Shown here: positions 48,237-60,825 of the stretch, piece by piece | Position numbering within the stretch: position 1 is the first letter of the stretch | How the letters are laid out: the number at the start of each line of letters is the position of its first letter | Source of the DNA: Membranipora membranacea | Lineage: Eukaryota; Bryozoa; Gymnolaemata; Cheilostomatida; Membraniporidae | Direction: 5' to 3' | Assembly: GCA_914767715.1 (NCBI GenBank) | Contig: OU612066.1 | Coordinates: 26,198,283 to 26,262,282, forward strand | DNA length: 64,000 nt | Notes under the pieces: generated by a model | What the model was told of the DNA's origin: nothing | The model's input: the letters and a program-made list of their open reading frames with translations, nothing else | Database searches by the model: none | Position numbers and translations under genes: made by a program

Positions 48237-51200
48237 ATGGGATGTGGTTCTAGCTCAACTACGGCAGCCGCTGACTCAAGCAAGCCAGCCACATTCGGTG
48301 GTGGCTCTGTCACAAAACCAACTGCTAAAACCAGAAGATTTGCCGACATAGTCAAAGGTAAAATTTGGCCTGCTTGATTAACTAAGTCATTTGTTGGTAC
48401 CAGATCAAGGCCAGGCAAGTATACTTAGGATTTTGTACTCTTAGAGTTTGACACTTTTTTGACTTGTTTGTGCATAGTAATGGAAATGGTTAAATTATCA
48501 CAAGAGATTTTAGACAAGAGTCTGCAGAAATTGATTAGTTGAATACCTGACACGTCTCTCTATTCTATTCCATCACAGTTCTTAGGCTTTTTTTCCACCC
48601 TCTCCCTATCTCCTCTTTTCCTCCCTTTTTTAAGCTTATTTTTGCAAGGGGAACTATGTTTTCATACCTCCACAGTACATATATCTATGTATTTGCTTTA
48701 CAATTATGCAGGTATTCATTATCTTTAACTAGCCTAATAGTAGTGTTAGGGCTGTCTCTCCTAGTTCGAATAAAGTACAACTATATCATTTGTAAAATCA
48801 GATGATGCAATTCAAAATTTAAACGGTAAAGTATAAAGTTTTCGCTTAGAAATATGACAAACGATTCAGAGGATTCAGAGTGGTTCTCCGGGTTCGGCGT
48901 GATGACCCCCTGATTTCTGGGTCTGCAAACTTGTCTTTTATCTCATGTTGGCAGTAGTGCTTATCAAAGGGAATTCCAGAGTTTGATACCATAACTTAAT
49001 AGTTCATAATGACTCATTGCAAAGAAAGCTCCTAATAAACTCTGTTGTTGTATGTCAGGATTAAACTGTTTGTGAGAGGATTTTGATTGCTGAGGTACTG
49101 GTCATTGTCTGAGGCTTGCAGGCACTAGTCTTCCTGATTTTGATTGGCACACAATTTCTCTGAGTAAGATCATTGTCGAGCAAGAATATATCAACTGGAT
49201 TCTCACCTTATGTTGTAAATAGTAGTCGGGTGTCCAGCGGATATGTGTGTAGAGATCACCCTGAATATTTTAGGTGCTACCATGTTTTATTGAGAAAAGA
49301 AAACTCACTCTACCTTGCAAAACTTGATGTGTGTTCCTGTAGACTGTTGTTTGTTGCCATTCAAATATTCTTTCACATCATTTATTGACATGATTCATTG
49401 TTTATCTTCAGGTCAAGCGCCACTGGGACTACACATCACGGCTATAAGAAAGTTTATCAACGATCATCCGCAAATAAAGTCAGACGAACTTACCACCTCC
49501 GACATCAATAAAGCGATCATCAAACCAGAAACAGTATTCACCGGTAACTCTTACATCCACAAGTTCATTAACCAGAATGATGAAACCACAGGCACTCCAC
49601 TGGTTGCTCCAGCAACGGTCTTTGTGTCGCATGCCTGGCAATACAAATTCCGAAGTGTTGTAATAGATGTATTGGAAAACTATGCAAGTGAGCACCCAGA
49701 TGCCTACTTCTGGTTTGATCTCTTTACCAATGACCAGAACGACATGTCAGAAAAAGGATTTGACTGGCTTTGCACAACATTCAGAAACAAGATAAAAAGG
49801 ATTGGCCACTTGCTTTTAGTTCTCTCGCCTTGGGACAACCCCATTCCGATACGCAGGTCGTGGTGCATCTACGAGATTCATAGTGCTCTGAAGGATGCTG
49901 AAAATATCGAGTTTTCCGTTCAGCTGCCACAGAGTGAGGTGGTTGAGCTTAAATCCTGCGTCATCCAAGATCCAAAGTGCATCATCAAGGCGCTGTCTGA
50001 TATCAGGGCGGAGAAAGCTGATGCAAAGAACGTATCGGACAGAGAGACGATATTCGAAGTAATCAATTCAACAACAGGGGGTATTACACATGTGAATCAT
50101 CAGGTCAAGGACGGCCTCCGTCGATGGTATGTCGACCAGCTTCAATCCCTTACTCGTCAAGAACCCGACAACGCTGCACTTCTTATGCACAGTGCCAATG
50201 TCATGAGAGACTTTGGGTTCTTTGATACTGCCCTGCAGTATTTCAAGAAAGCCATGGATATATATCGGTTATTGGAAAGCGAACTACCTGCAGAAGTCGC
50301 AACATGCTATAATAACATAGCTCTCGTACATCACGCACAACGCGATTTTAAGCAAGCTTTGGCATGTTATGATAAATCACTGTCTATCAGGAGAAAAGAA
50401 TTTGGTGAGAATCATTCCGATGTCGCAAACTCTTACAATAACATAGCTAATGTATATCTCTTAAAGAAAGAACGAGACAAAGCTCTGGAATACTACAAGA
50501 AAGCACTGGCAATAGTCAGTGCATTTGGGGACGACCATCTTGAGACGGTGGCCTCATGCTACAACAACATGGCTCTTGTTTACACCGATAAGGGTGAGCT
50601 AGAGAAAGCGCAAGACTGCGAGAATAAATCCATCACCATCAGGCTGAAGAATCACGGAGAAGATCAACCAGCTATCGCCACCGCCTACAATAACAAAGCA
50701 AATCGCTGCTTCGCTGAGCGGGACTTTCCCCAGGCACTAGAGTACTACGAAAAGTCACTCAATATAAGACTCGCCGTTTTCGGTAAAGAAAATCACGAGG
50801 TAGCTTCCAGCTACAACAATATCGCATCTGTACACTTCACTCGAGGTGATTTGGATACAGCGCTCAAATATTATAATGACTCCGTGGCGATCTCATCGAA
50901 AGCCTTAGGAAGTGACACTCTGGAAATAGCAGACACATATAAAAACATCGCAAGCGTATATGTACGCAAGAATGATCTCGACAATGCGCTAAATTTCTAC
51001 ATGAAAACGCATCAAATCAAGGTGAAGAGGTTAGGAGACAATAGTCTAGCGGTGGCCGACTCAGCATTCAGCATAGCAAACACTTATGCTGGAAAAGGAG
51101 ACATCAACAAATCTCTAGAATATCATAATCAAGCGCTGCACATTAGAAAGTCGAATCTCAGCCCTGATCACCCCGATCTCACTAATTCATACAATAACAT

Positions 51201-51891
51201 TGCCATGCTGTATGAGGGTAAAGGCCAACACGCATTCTCCTCGGACAAAGACATAAACAAAGCCTTAGAGTTTTACAACAAATCCCTGGATATCAGAAAA
51301 CAAGCTCTAACAGGTCTTCCTGAAAATGATGTCTCTATTGCAAACTCCTACACTAACATGGCTAAAATGTTAGCACACAGTGGAGATACTGATAAAGCTG
51401 TGGAATACCACAACAAAGCGATCGGCATCAGGCAGAAGGCACTCGGTAGCGATCATGTAGAAGTAGCAGACTCCTACTTCACTATTGCCACTCTCTATCA
51501 AGCAAAGCAACAGTTTGAGCAAGCTTTGGAATACCACAATAAGTCCCTTGGCATTCGGCTAGGCAAGTTAGGCGAGGGGCATCCTGTCGTAGCCGACTCG
51601 TATAATAACCTCGCAGGTATATATGCAGGTCAAGGTGAACTTGACAAAGCTCTCGAATGTTTCGCAAAATCACTGAAAATCAGAATCAGTAACGGTGGTG
51701 AAAAGCAACCTGGTGTCGCAGACATTCACGAGTACATGAGTCGGCTGTACGAGGGTAAGGCACAATACGACAAGGCTTTAGAATGTGCAAAAACAGCCCT
51801 TAAGATACGGCTGGAAGTTTTAGGAGACTCCGATCCAAGCGTAGGGAGGGCACGTAACATGATTGAGAAAATCATGAGCCACCAGAAATAA
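48237..51891 (+). CDS. N-acylated TIR-like domain protein with about 13 TPR repeats
   Basis: Two exons, 48237-48357 and 49412-51891, joined in phase 1 by GT-AG, give 866 residues. The start reads MGCGSSS, the classic N-myristoylation plus palmitoylation signal, so membrane tethering is expected. After a linker comes a TIR-like domain. VFVSHAW starts near residue 110, followed by FWFDLFTNDQND and HLLLVLSPWDNP, and then SWCIYEI near 190-196, matching the WCxxE box that holds the catalytic Glu in NADase TIRs. From about residue 297 there are 13 TPRs of the 42-residue kinesin-light-chain/nephrocystin type (YNNIA.VY...G....AL.YY.K.L.I), ending in KIMSHQK. The ninth repeat carries an insertion of about 11 residues. 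All repeats are in one exon. TIR plus TPR suggests signalling or innate-immune scaffolding; that role is inference. An alternative is a metabolic or ciliary TPR scaffold. Confidence 0.88.
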
Positions 51892-53260
51892 ACTGCAGCT
51901 TCACCACATTAGGAAGTTAATCATACATCAACCTGATTTCTTGCCTCTGCGGCGGGAAAATTATGTGCTTTTTGCTATATTTTATGTCTTATCAATTTTG
52001 TTTTGAATCTCAATTGAATATCATCAACGGGTATCGGTTGGAGAATTCACAATACAGACACGAGGTGAATGAACCTAGTACCTGTCTGCGAGATTTTTTT
52101 ATGTATACCCAGCCCAATGTAAACAGGGTATCATCTCCCCCTCCGCTGTATTATCACTGCATGATTTGGGATTGAGGTATTATGCGAACTATGTTAAAAT
52201 TGTTTTTCATAGATTTTATCATGTTTGTTATAAATTTGTTCAAGTGTGATGATTAGAAACAATAGAAATGATATTACCAAATTAAACTAGCCTCATTTCC
52301 TTTGATAAATTCCAGACTTAAGATTTAAGAGCATTGAAATTAACTTTCAACGCACTCAAATGGTTTCACTCCGAGGTGGAACTTAAAACCTGTGGGTAAG
52401 AAAGCTCAAACCTTGATGCATTGAATATTGGTATATGATAGCCCTATGAGCTCTTGAAACTGTCTTGGCTCTTTAGCGCCATTGTATTGATTGGTGTCAG
52501 CTGTTGCATGAAGTATTCTTCTAATGATTGTTCACCAGTATATTTTATATAATCTCTGTCTTTTAAAAATAGAGCTACCTCTTTTAACTTTCACATCAGA
52601 TTGGTTTTACTATTATTTTTCTACATTGCTAGTAACAAGGTGATTGATTTACGAAACCTCTACAGCTTATAAATTTCATTTCAGAAGTACAGTCGCTCCT
52701 TGTCTAGAGCAAGGCCATACAATTCTAGGTTCTATTCACTTCACAATACATCACATAATTGTTCTAATTTACTCAGCATTTATATTCTGCTATTGTGAAC
52801 AATTAGGGGTATTCATAGGCTCAACACTTTCTAAAGTTTGCACTCATTGCCCGGAAATGAAGTTAACTTCAATTTGACCGTACACAGAAAACATCATTGT
52901 TATAAATGATCATGTTTTGTAACTAAGTTTACTTCATAACAAACAAATACCAAAAATTTGTAGACGATCTCCTCTCTGTGAAATGGTTGTAACTATGCAG
53001 GATTGTTGAGAAAGACCAAAATAATTGTAGTCAACCTGAGGCAAAATTTCTAACAAAGATCATCTGGTAGCTTACGCATTAGCGCAATAGCTCAAGAAAA
53101 AACAAACTGTCTTCGGTCATACATGCATACCAAGCAGTTTGAAGCAGAGTGCTTCTTTTCTGCTTTGAGCATCTGTAAGGGGTGTCAGTGCACAAACAAG
53201 CATCCGAAACAAAACATTTCTGAGAATAGGGTACTTGTGGTGTATGATTTTCGTAATGCA
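51892..53260. other. intergenic region 3' of the TPR gene
   Basis: AT-rich sequence holding 3' UTRs of the two convergent genes. No further gene, RNA or repeat was recognised. Confidence 0.4.
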
Positions 53261-53266
53261 TTTATT
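53261..53266 (-). terminator. polyadenylation signal AATAAA (minus strand)
   Basis: About 200 bases after the stop of the Gly-Tyr-rich gene. Confidence 0.4.
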
Positions 53267-53461
53267 GATTAAGGAAAAAACAAAAAAGTAAAAAACAAAA
53301 CAAAGCATATCACTAAAGAGAATGATTATCATTTTGAAATCCATTCTTTGCAATAAATCAATGAAGGGTGTTCTAGAAGTTGTTTACTCCTGTCTTGTGA
53401 GAAGACAACTAAACAATAATTACTGAGAAACATGATTGTTGGCTGTTCTTCATGATTTAGT

Positions 53462-55674
53462 TTAGTACTTCTTGCCGTAGTTATATCTGTTGTATCTTGG
53501 GTGGCTCTTTCTGCAAAAAAATAATAGTGATAGTGGTGAGCAGGTTTTGTGTCTGCTCCTGAATCAGTGAAACTAGAATCAATAAGAGTAGCCGGAGTTC
53601 CTATGCTGCTAATCTGATTTCTAGGAGTTGACTTCCGTTTAGTTAGCCAGCTAATCTCATTCACATAATATTATTATTAAATCAAACAGAACAAAAGCGC
53701 GGGATTTTTCACGAGTGGAACACTCTAGATTAGCCCTGAGCAGTGATGTCACTTGAGCCATTATCCAAAAACCCCTATTAAGCTATCAGGGTAAAAAAAG
53801 GTGACAGTAAGTTATTCCTCTTGCCCAGACAGTTGAAGTTGAGCACAAATTTTCATTTGTAGTGGCTAGGAAGAACCTTAACCTATAACTGAAAAAAAGG
53901 TGTATTCCTATTGAAGTCTTACCCATGGTATCCGTAGCCATAATAGCCATAGTCTCCCTTGTCTGGGTCAGCAACACCATCACCATCATCATCTGGGTCA
54001 CGCTGACAATGAAACAATGATGGTTAGAATATCAGAATATCTGCAATTAATTCAATTATTTTGCAAAATCCTTCTGTTTCTTGTACTTTCCTCGGAACAA
54101 AGCTTTGTAGATAAAGGCTTAAGAGTCAGACACAAGATTGATTTGATGGATGCAGTATTAAACTTTGGTAAATGAGGGGCGTAATGATCTGATCATTGTA
54201 AAGGATTTGGCACCAAAAATTAAAAGCTCTTTCAATAATCAACAAAATCAATTAGGTGGAGGTAGTTCCGAGTTAAATTTCTTTCTCAAATGAGATACTC
54301 AAGAGGGATTAATTTGAGTGAGATTACAAATACTCACGTGGTCTGGGATGCCGTCACCATCAGTGTCAACCTTGTTGTATCCATATCCATAATGTCCGCG
54401 TCTGTATCCGCCATACCCGCGTCTGTATCCACCGTATCCGTATCCGCGTCCGTATCCGTATCCGTATCCATAGTCTCCTTTGTCTGGGTCAGCGACACCA
54501 TCACCATCATCATCTGGGTCACGCTGCCAATAAAACAATGATGATAAGAAAATTGCATTATATTATAATTTATCTTCCCCTGGAGAAACAAAGCAGGGTG
54601 ATTTCTTACTGGTTAGAATTTTTGATGGAATTTTTTTCCAAATCAGCCAATAACTTTCAACTCTATATTTTGAGAGTATAACAAGTTTGATCCAGTTAGC
54701 CACCATACTAGATGCTCCCCTTCCTGCAGCTTGACCTGTGGAGGGGGAGCAAGTCCGAATGCAGGAAAATGTACCAAACTAGGTCTACACTGAGTGTCAA
54801 AAAAAAACTTTGAAGGTCGAAAGTTTAGCATAATTATCTTTCATTTTTAGCAATATTTTTCATTTTATTGCTGCGATCATGAGTCACATGATATGTGTGG
54901 CTGGATACTTACGTGATCTGGGATACCATCACCATCAGTATCTACATTCTTGTATCCGTATCCGTAATATCCACGTCTGTATCCTCCATATCCTGAAATA
55001 AATAATACAATAATGATTAATAATAAAATAATAATAGTAAAATAATAATAATAAAATACTAATGAATAATGAAGTTATATCTGGTTGTAATAAGGATCAA
55101 GGTAAAAATAAATAAAAAAGTGTATATTAGATCAAGTTTGCAAAAGATGTCCTTGTCCAGAAAATAACACCAATTTTGATAAGTGCTGTTAAGTCCAAAC
55201 GTAATATGTCATGTGAAGCAGCTCAGTCTGATTCATAGTTCGAATTTTGGAACTTGAGAGATCTTTGTAGCATATTACAATAAATATTGATGATCCTCTG
55301 AATGGAGAGCATATTAAATTGTGTGAAGCCAACATTCAGCTCTAAAGTTATTAATTTTTTCAACAGAGGATTGCTTGAGATCACAGTACTTTGTTGAAAT
55401 GGGCAGAACAGTTATTTAAAAAAAAAGAAAACTGGAAGGAAAGAAAATTTCGGCCACTAGAACGGGATTATGTCCATATTTTATGTAAAAAAGAAGTGGA
55501 AAACAGCTAAACGGGGACGCTGTGTATCTCCAATTACGTACCTCTGGACTTGGCGAGTCCCTCGAGTCTATCATCAACACCATTCTCGTTGGCGTCAGGA
55601 TATCTTGGCTCCCTCTTTGGGTCGTATGCAGCAACAGCTGCGATCAGCACAGCGATGGCAATAATAACCTTCAT
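53462..55674 (-). CDS. small secreted Gly-Tyr-rich protein with Asp-rich calcium-binding-like loops
   Basis: Five coding exons: 55542-55674, 54913-54992, 54338-54523, 53923-54002 and 53462-53510. GT-AG junctions agree in phase and total 176 codons (175 residues). Signal peptide MKVIIAIAVLIAAVAA is followed by an acidic/basic spacer. Then alternating blocks appear: YGYGYG/GGYRRG-type Gly-Tyr-Arg runs and Asp-rich loops DTDGDGIPDH (twice) and RDPDDDGDGVADPDKGDYGY (twice). The DxDGDGxxD pattern is that of thrombospondin type-3/EF-like calcium loops. The tail is basic and tyrosine-rich (YNRYNYGKKY). Exons 2 and 3, and 3 and 4, share whole blocks, showing growth by exon duplication. Inferred: an extracellular structural or matrix protein that binds calcium and may be cross-linked through tyrosines. 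Family not recognised. Confidence 0.88.
55010..55080. repeat. AAT-type microsatellite tract
   Basis: Imperfect AATAATA repeats in the intron between the first two coding exons of the Gly-Tyr-rich gene. A similar tract sits at 55678-55712, just before its first coding exon. Confidence 0.7.
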
Positions 55675-56114
55675 TCTGTAATAATAATATAATGATAATA
55701 ATAATAATTATGTAAGAATAATTAAACTATCTATTTGTTACTTCTGTACATCAAAGTGTGATAAAAGAAAGCGACGAAACATTAAAATGCAAAAACGAAT
55801 TATTGTTCTAGCCCGAACACAACACACTCTAAAACCTGTTAACCTATTGATGTGAAAAACATCAAAATTGATAACAAAATATGATAAAAAATTTGATTAT
55901 TCGCATTGACAAGGAATAAAATTTTAAATTGGTCACACTTTCAGTGAAATAACGACTGTAGATGTAGCTATTAAACTGATAACAGATAACTCTAAAAAGC
56001 GCCCTAGGAATTGAAAAAGGAAAGAAAATTTTTTTAACTGTATAATATTGTCAAAGCTGTCTGAGCTTTGTAATCTGCCCGTTAGACACAGCGATCTAAC
56101 CCAGCCAAACTTAC

Positions 56115-56186
56115 TTGTAGACCACTTTGGCTCCTGAGAAAGTCTAAGTGTGATTTGGTTCTATCTCACAGCCTGCTTATATACCC
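56115..56186 (-). promoter_or_regulatory. TATA promoter and non-coding first exon of the Gly-Tyr-rich gene
   Basis: The minus strand reads GGTATATAAGC at 56176-56186. About 30 bases downstream a short leader is expected (about 56150 to 56115), closed by a canonical donor CTACAA|GTAAGT at 56114. The acceptor ATTATTACAG abuts the coding exon two bases before the ATG at 55674. A 5' UTR intron of about 440 bases results. Confidence 0.6.
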
Positions 56187-56189
56187 TCA

Positions 56190-59100
56190 GTATGACTATG
56201 CTACCATGGCAACAATAACATAACAATTGGATTCCAATGTGTCATTATTTACCAGGCCCCTGACACACCTACAAAAATGTGCCCTAGTGACAGACAAAGG
56301 TGGCGAGCAATTGGTGTCTCGCAGACAGGGCTGAAAATAGGATGAACCGCAAGTTAAACATACACCATTCCCAATACTGATGATTTCAGGTAAATCATAC
56401 AAATCCATACCCTTATTATAATGATATCTCATCGCGTTTTGTACCGAAAGTATCTCGGCTCAGAGATTTTCTCCCCTTGAAACCAAGTGAAGATCCACCA
56501 CTGAATGTGTAGGTATACGCTCTTCTAAAATGCAGGATAATTATTACCCTGAATTGAGGTAACACCACTCATCTAGAGTAATTTTCTTGGTCACTATTTA
56601 CAGATGCCCGCTGTGCTTTTGTACCAGAACTTATGTAAGTTTCCTACTAGGGAGTATTTGAATTATTTCTGTATTTTTACAAATTATGTGGTAAGTGAAG
56701 GGTTCAAGGAGGATGTTTTGTTAGGGGATCATTTTTTTTGTAATTATGTGGTAAGTTAAGGGTGCAGAGAGATTGTTTTGTTAGGTAATAATTTTGCAGG
56801 TGTAAAGTTTCAGTTGACATGGCAATATTATCGTGAACAGAAAACAGTAGGGTGCAGCTAATTGCTAGCTTGTGCTTTGTCGATCTAGAAATATTCAACA
56901 ATGTAAAACAATAATCATAAGGTTGTCAAGATGATATGCACTAAATTTGTCTCCATTTTCAAGGCCTCTGAGCTACTGGACGATCCAAACTATATCATTT
57001 TGTGTTCTCTTTGGACCACCTGAGACACTTTGGTTTAGAGACTCCTTGGTCTACACACTCTTTGGTTTGCCGCAAAATGAGATGGAAAAATATTTCTTTG
57101 CACATAATGGTTAACTTTGTGCACGCAAAACGCAGCTTACAGGTACTACCCTCTCTGGTGTCCGAGCAGACATTATTAAGGGCAGCTCAGCTGATACAAA
57201 CGCCTGCTCTGTAACATTTTAGTATTGGAGTAACTCATGCTGATGCTCCAGGCAGGCTGCTACCAGTCTGCAAATTAATACCACAGCTTACTAGAAATAT
57301 GCACACTGCACATTATCACATGGCCTTCAACTAAGTCTTTAACTCCTTGCTTAAACCCAGCAACGCTAGTTTTGATTTGGACAAAACTAAATAGTGATGC
57401 CCACACAATGGTTGTTGCTTCGGAAACCAAGCCGAACAGAAAGCCATCGAAGTGAAGCAATTTAGATATCCAATTATCCAAAGGAGGTCGAGGCTAGCTA
57501 AAATAGAGAGCGCAGATGTTGTTTGACCCAATTACAAGCATAAGAGATGTTTTTACCTACAGGATGTAAATAATTACCTGTTGCTTGTCCTCCAGGCCAT
57601 AGAATTTACTTGTTTTGTTTCTTATGTAATGAGGTTGGCCTATCATGGTGATGGTGTTATTGGGTTGGGGAATATATAGGTTCGATTTTTATACGCTTTA
57701 GATTAATTTATTGTGATTTTAAAAAAGTGAAAGAATGCTTTACTGCTTCGTATTTATACATTTTTGTTTACTAATTTGGCACAGCTCTCAAAGATCCCTA
57801 TTTACTGTTTTTGATACTTTTTGAACATATTCATTTACTTGTGATTCCGTATTGCATCTTCGGGATTATCAAAGATAGAACACAAACAATGCACTTGAAT
57901 TGTGGGATACTCAGTAATTTGTCTTGTTGACTTTGTCTTTTAGCTTGTGGATCTCTGATCATAATAGTCAAAGCATCCTAAACACTCTATGTTCACCAAA
58001 ACCTACAAAAAAACTAACCCTTGTTTCTTATGGTCCGAGATACACATGATAAAAGTGTAAATGGTGTGCAGTAAAATTGGAGATTTTACAGGGTATCCCA
58101 TGATGCAATGTTCATTTTTGTTTCCAATTTCTCATAACTCTGAAGGTTGAATTAATGATTCCATTAATAATTTTCAGTAGCGGAGCATCAAAGAGCTAGT
58201 CTGCCCTACAACTCCATCATGCCAGGCCTATTAGAACAAGAATCAGATAGGAAAGATGAACAGATACGAGTCAATGAGAGGTAAATTAAGGACTAAATTG
58301 TAAAATCTCAAGATAATAATTCAGAACATAAAAAAAAACAACGTATATCTCTCTCAGCAGAAAACATCATGACAGGCAAACCTCATTACAGAAGAATGAA
58401 AACAAGTAAGCTCTGTAGCCTACGAGTCCGAACAACAAAGTTATATGCATCCTGTAAATGAAAATATGTACGCATATAATTGAGTCAAATAGAGCTGTTA
58501 CTCTCTACTTTAGCTAGCCATTAACCTCCATTAACCATTGCTGCACAGCTATTTCTATTTTGTTATGCTACGTTTCCAAGGCGACCATCTCGAAGAAAAC
58601 ATTCATATCAGATGATTGAGGACAATGCCTACCTACTCAAAATCTTCCCAACACTGTTTTTGGAAATATGGTAACGGTTTTACCAAATTCACAGCAAATG
58701 ATAGCTCAATTTAGCTATTTTTTCAATTTCTGTGGTTTAGACTTATGTAAAGTTCCATAGTCAAAAATATTTGATTGAATACAGCAGGGTAATTCGAACT
58801 ATAATTTCAGCCTTTCTGAGCGGCAATCATGTCACTAAATTATCTTGATGAACAAATTTCCGACTGAGCCTATGGCCATGAATAGAAATTTTTGGTGGTA
58901 CAGTGGAACAGAGTAATGGTGATTTCTCTTTTGCCATTCCTTCCTTAAAGAGGTTGTTGATATTATTCTTAAGGGAAAGTAAGAAGCTGAAGACCCCTGA
59001 GTACATATTTTTCATCAAACTCTTCTAAACTTCATTTTAAATTTTATTTAGCCTTTCATCAATATGATATCTTAATTACCTATCCTTCTGATACGACAAA

Positions 59101-59350
59101 CCATTTGGATGTACTGCTGAAATAAACTGCAGTTCTATTGAATTATCTGACACAATCCAGAGCAATGCTCATTTTTTTGCGATTTTACAACTTGTGGAAA
59201 AATCTAAATTTTTCAGCGCTTATAATTGTCGAGGCAAAACATGGCCAATGTCTTTCTCCTCCTTGGCAAAGTTTCATCCACTGGTGCTGTGAATGTTGCC
59301 AAGTTCGCACAATACAGAAGTTTCCAAAACAAATAAGGAGGATCCGCCCC
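56190..59350. other. gene-poor intergenic stretch
   Basis: 3 kb without any convincing exon, RNA gene or ordered repeat. Short open frames (57002-57214, 57275-57531 and others) have no family features or splice support. Confidence 0.4.
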
Positions 59351-59354
59351 CTTT

Positions 59355-59640
59355 TCCCAATGTCATTTTCCCACCAAGCCATTTTCCCGCCTATCGTTAT
59401 CCCACCAAGCCCTTATCCCACCAGGAAATTTTCCCAACAAGCCATTTTCCCACCTCCCGTTATCCCACCAAGCCCTTATCCCACAAGTATATTTTCCTAC
59501 CAAGCCATTCTCCACCCTTAATGATTTCACACTCTGCCATTTTCGACCTAAAAGTCTTCTCACCAATCCATTTCCCCGTCTGGACGTTTTCCCACCAATA
59601 TATTTTTCCACCTAGACATTTTCTCAACCAGCCATAACAC
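59355..59640. repeat. degenerate tandem repeat of a 15-17-bp unit
   Basis: Diverged units of the form TTTTCCCACCAAGCCA and TTATCCCACCAAGCCC recur about 15 times. They create open but meaningless frames on both strands. Confidence 0.8.
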
Positions 59641-59734
59641 TTTACCATTTTCCCTATATTGATATCCGACCAAGTCTTTTGTTTTGTTGAGCGAAAATAA
59701 CTTGGTCAACGAATAAAGCCTTAAGACTGCATAC

Positions 59735-59845
59735 AATGTCTCATGACTGTCTTGCAACATCTTGTGACTGTCTTGTAATGTCTCGAGACCGCCCCGCAGC
59801 GTCCCAAGACTGTCTTATAATGTCTCAAGACTGCCCACGACACAT
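59735..59845. repeat. degenerate tandem repeat of an about 22-bp unit
   Basis: Units such as GTCTCAAGACTGTCTTATAA and CTTGTGACTGTCTTGTAAT recur five times with drift. Confidence 0.7.
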
Positions 59846-59849
59846 TCCA

Positions 59850-60825
59850 AGTGTCTTAAAGCACAAAGCTTCAACAACCGATAACAACCACTGATAAATA
59901 AATTGTATTGTGTGTTTTAAAACTGTTTATGTAATCAGTAGCACACCTTTTTATTACAATGGTCTAGTTTAAAGCAAATGACTGAAATTGAATGGAAAAT
60001 TGCCCATAGTGAGCATAGAATCAAAAACCATATCTAAGTAAAAAACAAGGCTAGAAAAAAATATCAAAAACCATTATCTAAGTAAAATACAACACTAGAA
60101 AAAAACAACAAATTGTGTATAAGTTATCTTTCAACAACCAAGGGTAGATTGTAAAGATTGTTCACTGCAGCTTAAATTTGTTAGGTCTCAACGCTATTTA
60201 AGAACCATGGTTAATTTTCAAAATATGCAACAAAAAAAACCCAGAGAGGAGGCGCCTGCCTGACAAGAGATCGATGACAAGTACAATGTTTAGACAATTA
60301 TTCAAATGTTTATGCAGTCTAATCGCTTCAATATCGTTTTTAGGCTGACATAATGGGCGATAGTATTAGATATTTGGTAGTAAGGATCTGGTAGACTACT
60401 GTTACGGGAGAAAGCAAGATCTGTTACTGTTTCTAAATTGTTTTGAATTATACGTGCTCATAGAATGCTGTGTGGCGTGGAAGCTGTGACGGAACCTCTT
60501 GGGTGTTCTCAAAATAAACGGGAGCATCCAAACTACAATTGAATAAAACAAAGATAATAATATCTCCAAATAAGAGATATGGAGACAATTAAAATCTATT
60601 CGGTTTTGTAAATCTTCTCCAGCAAAATTGAAAAATAGTTATGTCTTGGCAGTTATTCACTGCTCTGGCAAAGCTTAGTGATGAGCAACGAATTCATAAT
60701 CAGTTTAACTTTAGAGAGAAATACATTCTTATCAATAGCCTCTTATTTGGCTAAACAACCCAAGGTTTCACTTCATATTAACATGTTTAGTACCCCTTAC
60801 AAATAGTTAATAGAGTATATCCTCA
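59850..60825. other. intergenic, no gene seen
   Basis: A short imperfect duplication around TATCTAAGTAAAAAACAA and TATCTAAGTAAAATACAA (60030-60115) is the only ordered feature. Confidence 0.4.

Noticed and set aside
59185-59760. Overlapping open frames on both strands around 59.2-59.7 kb
   Set aside because: They arise from the degenerate CCCACCAAGCC-type tandem repeat and lack domains, starts in context or splice sites.
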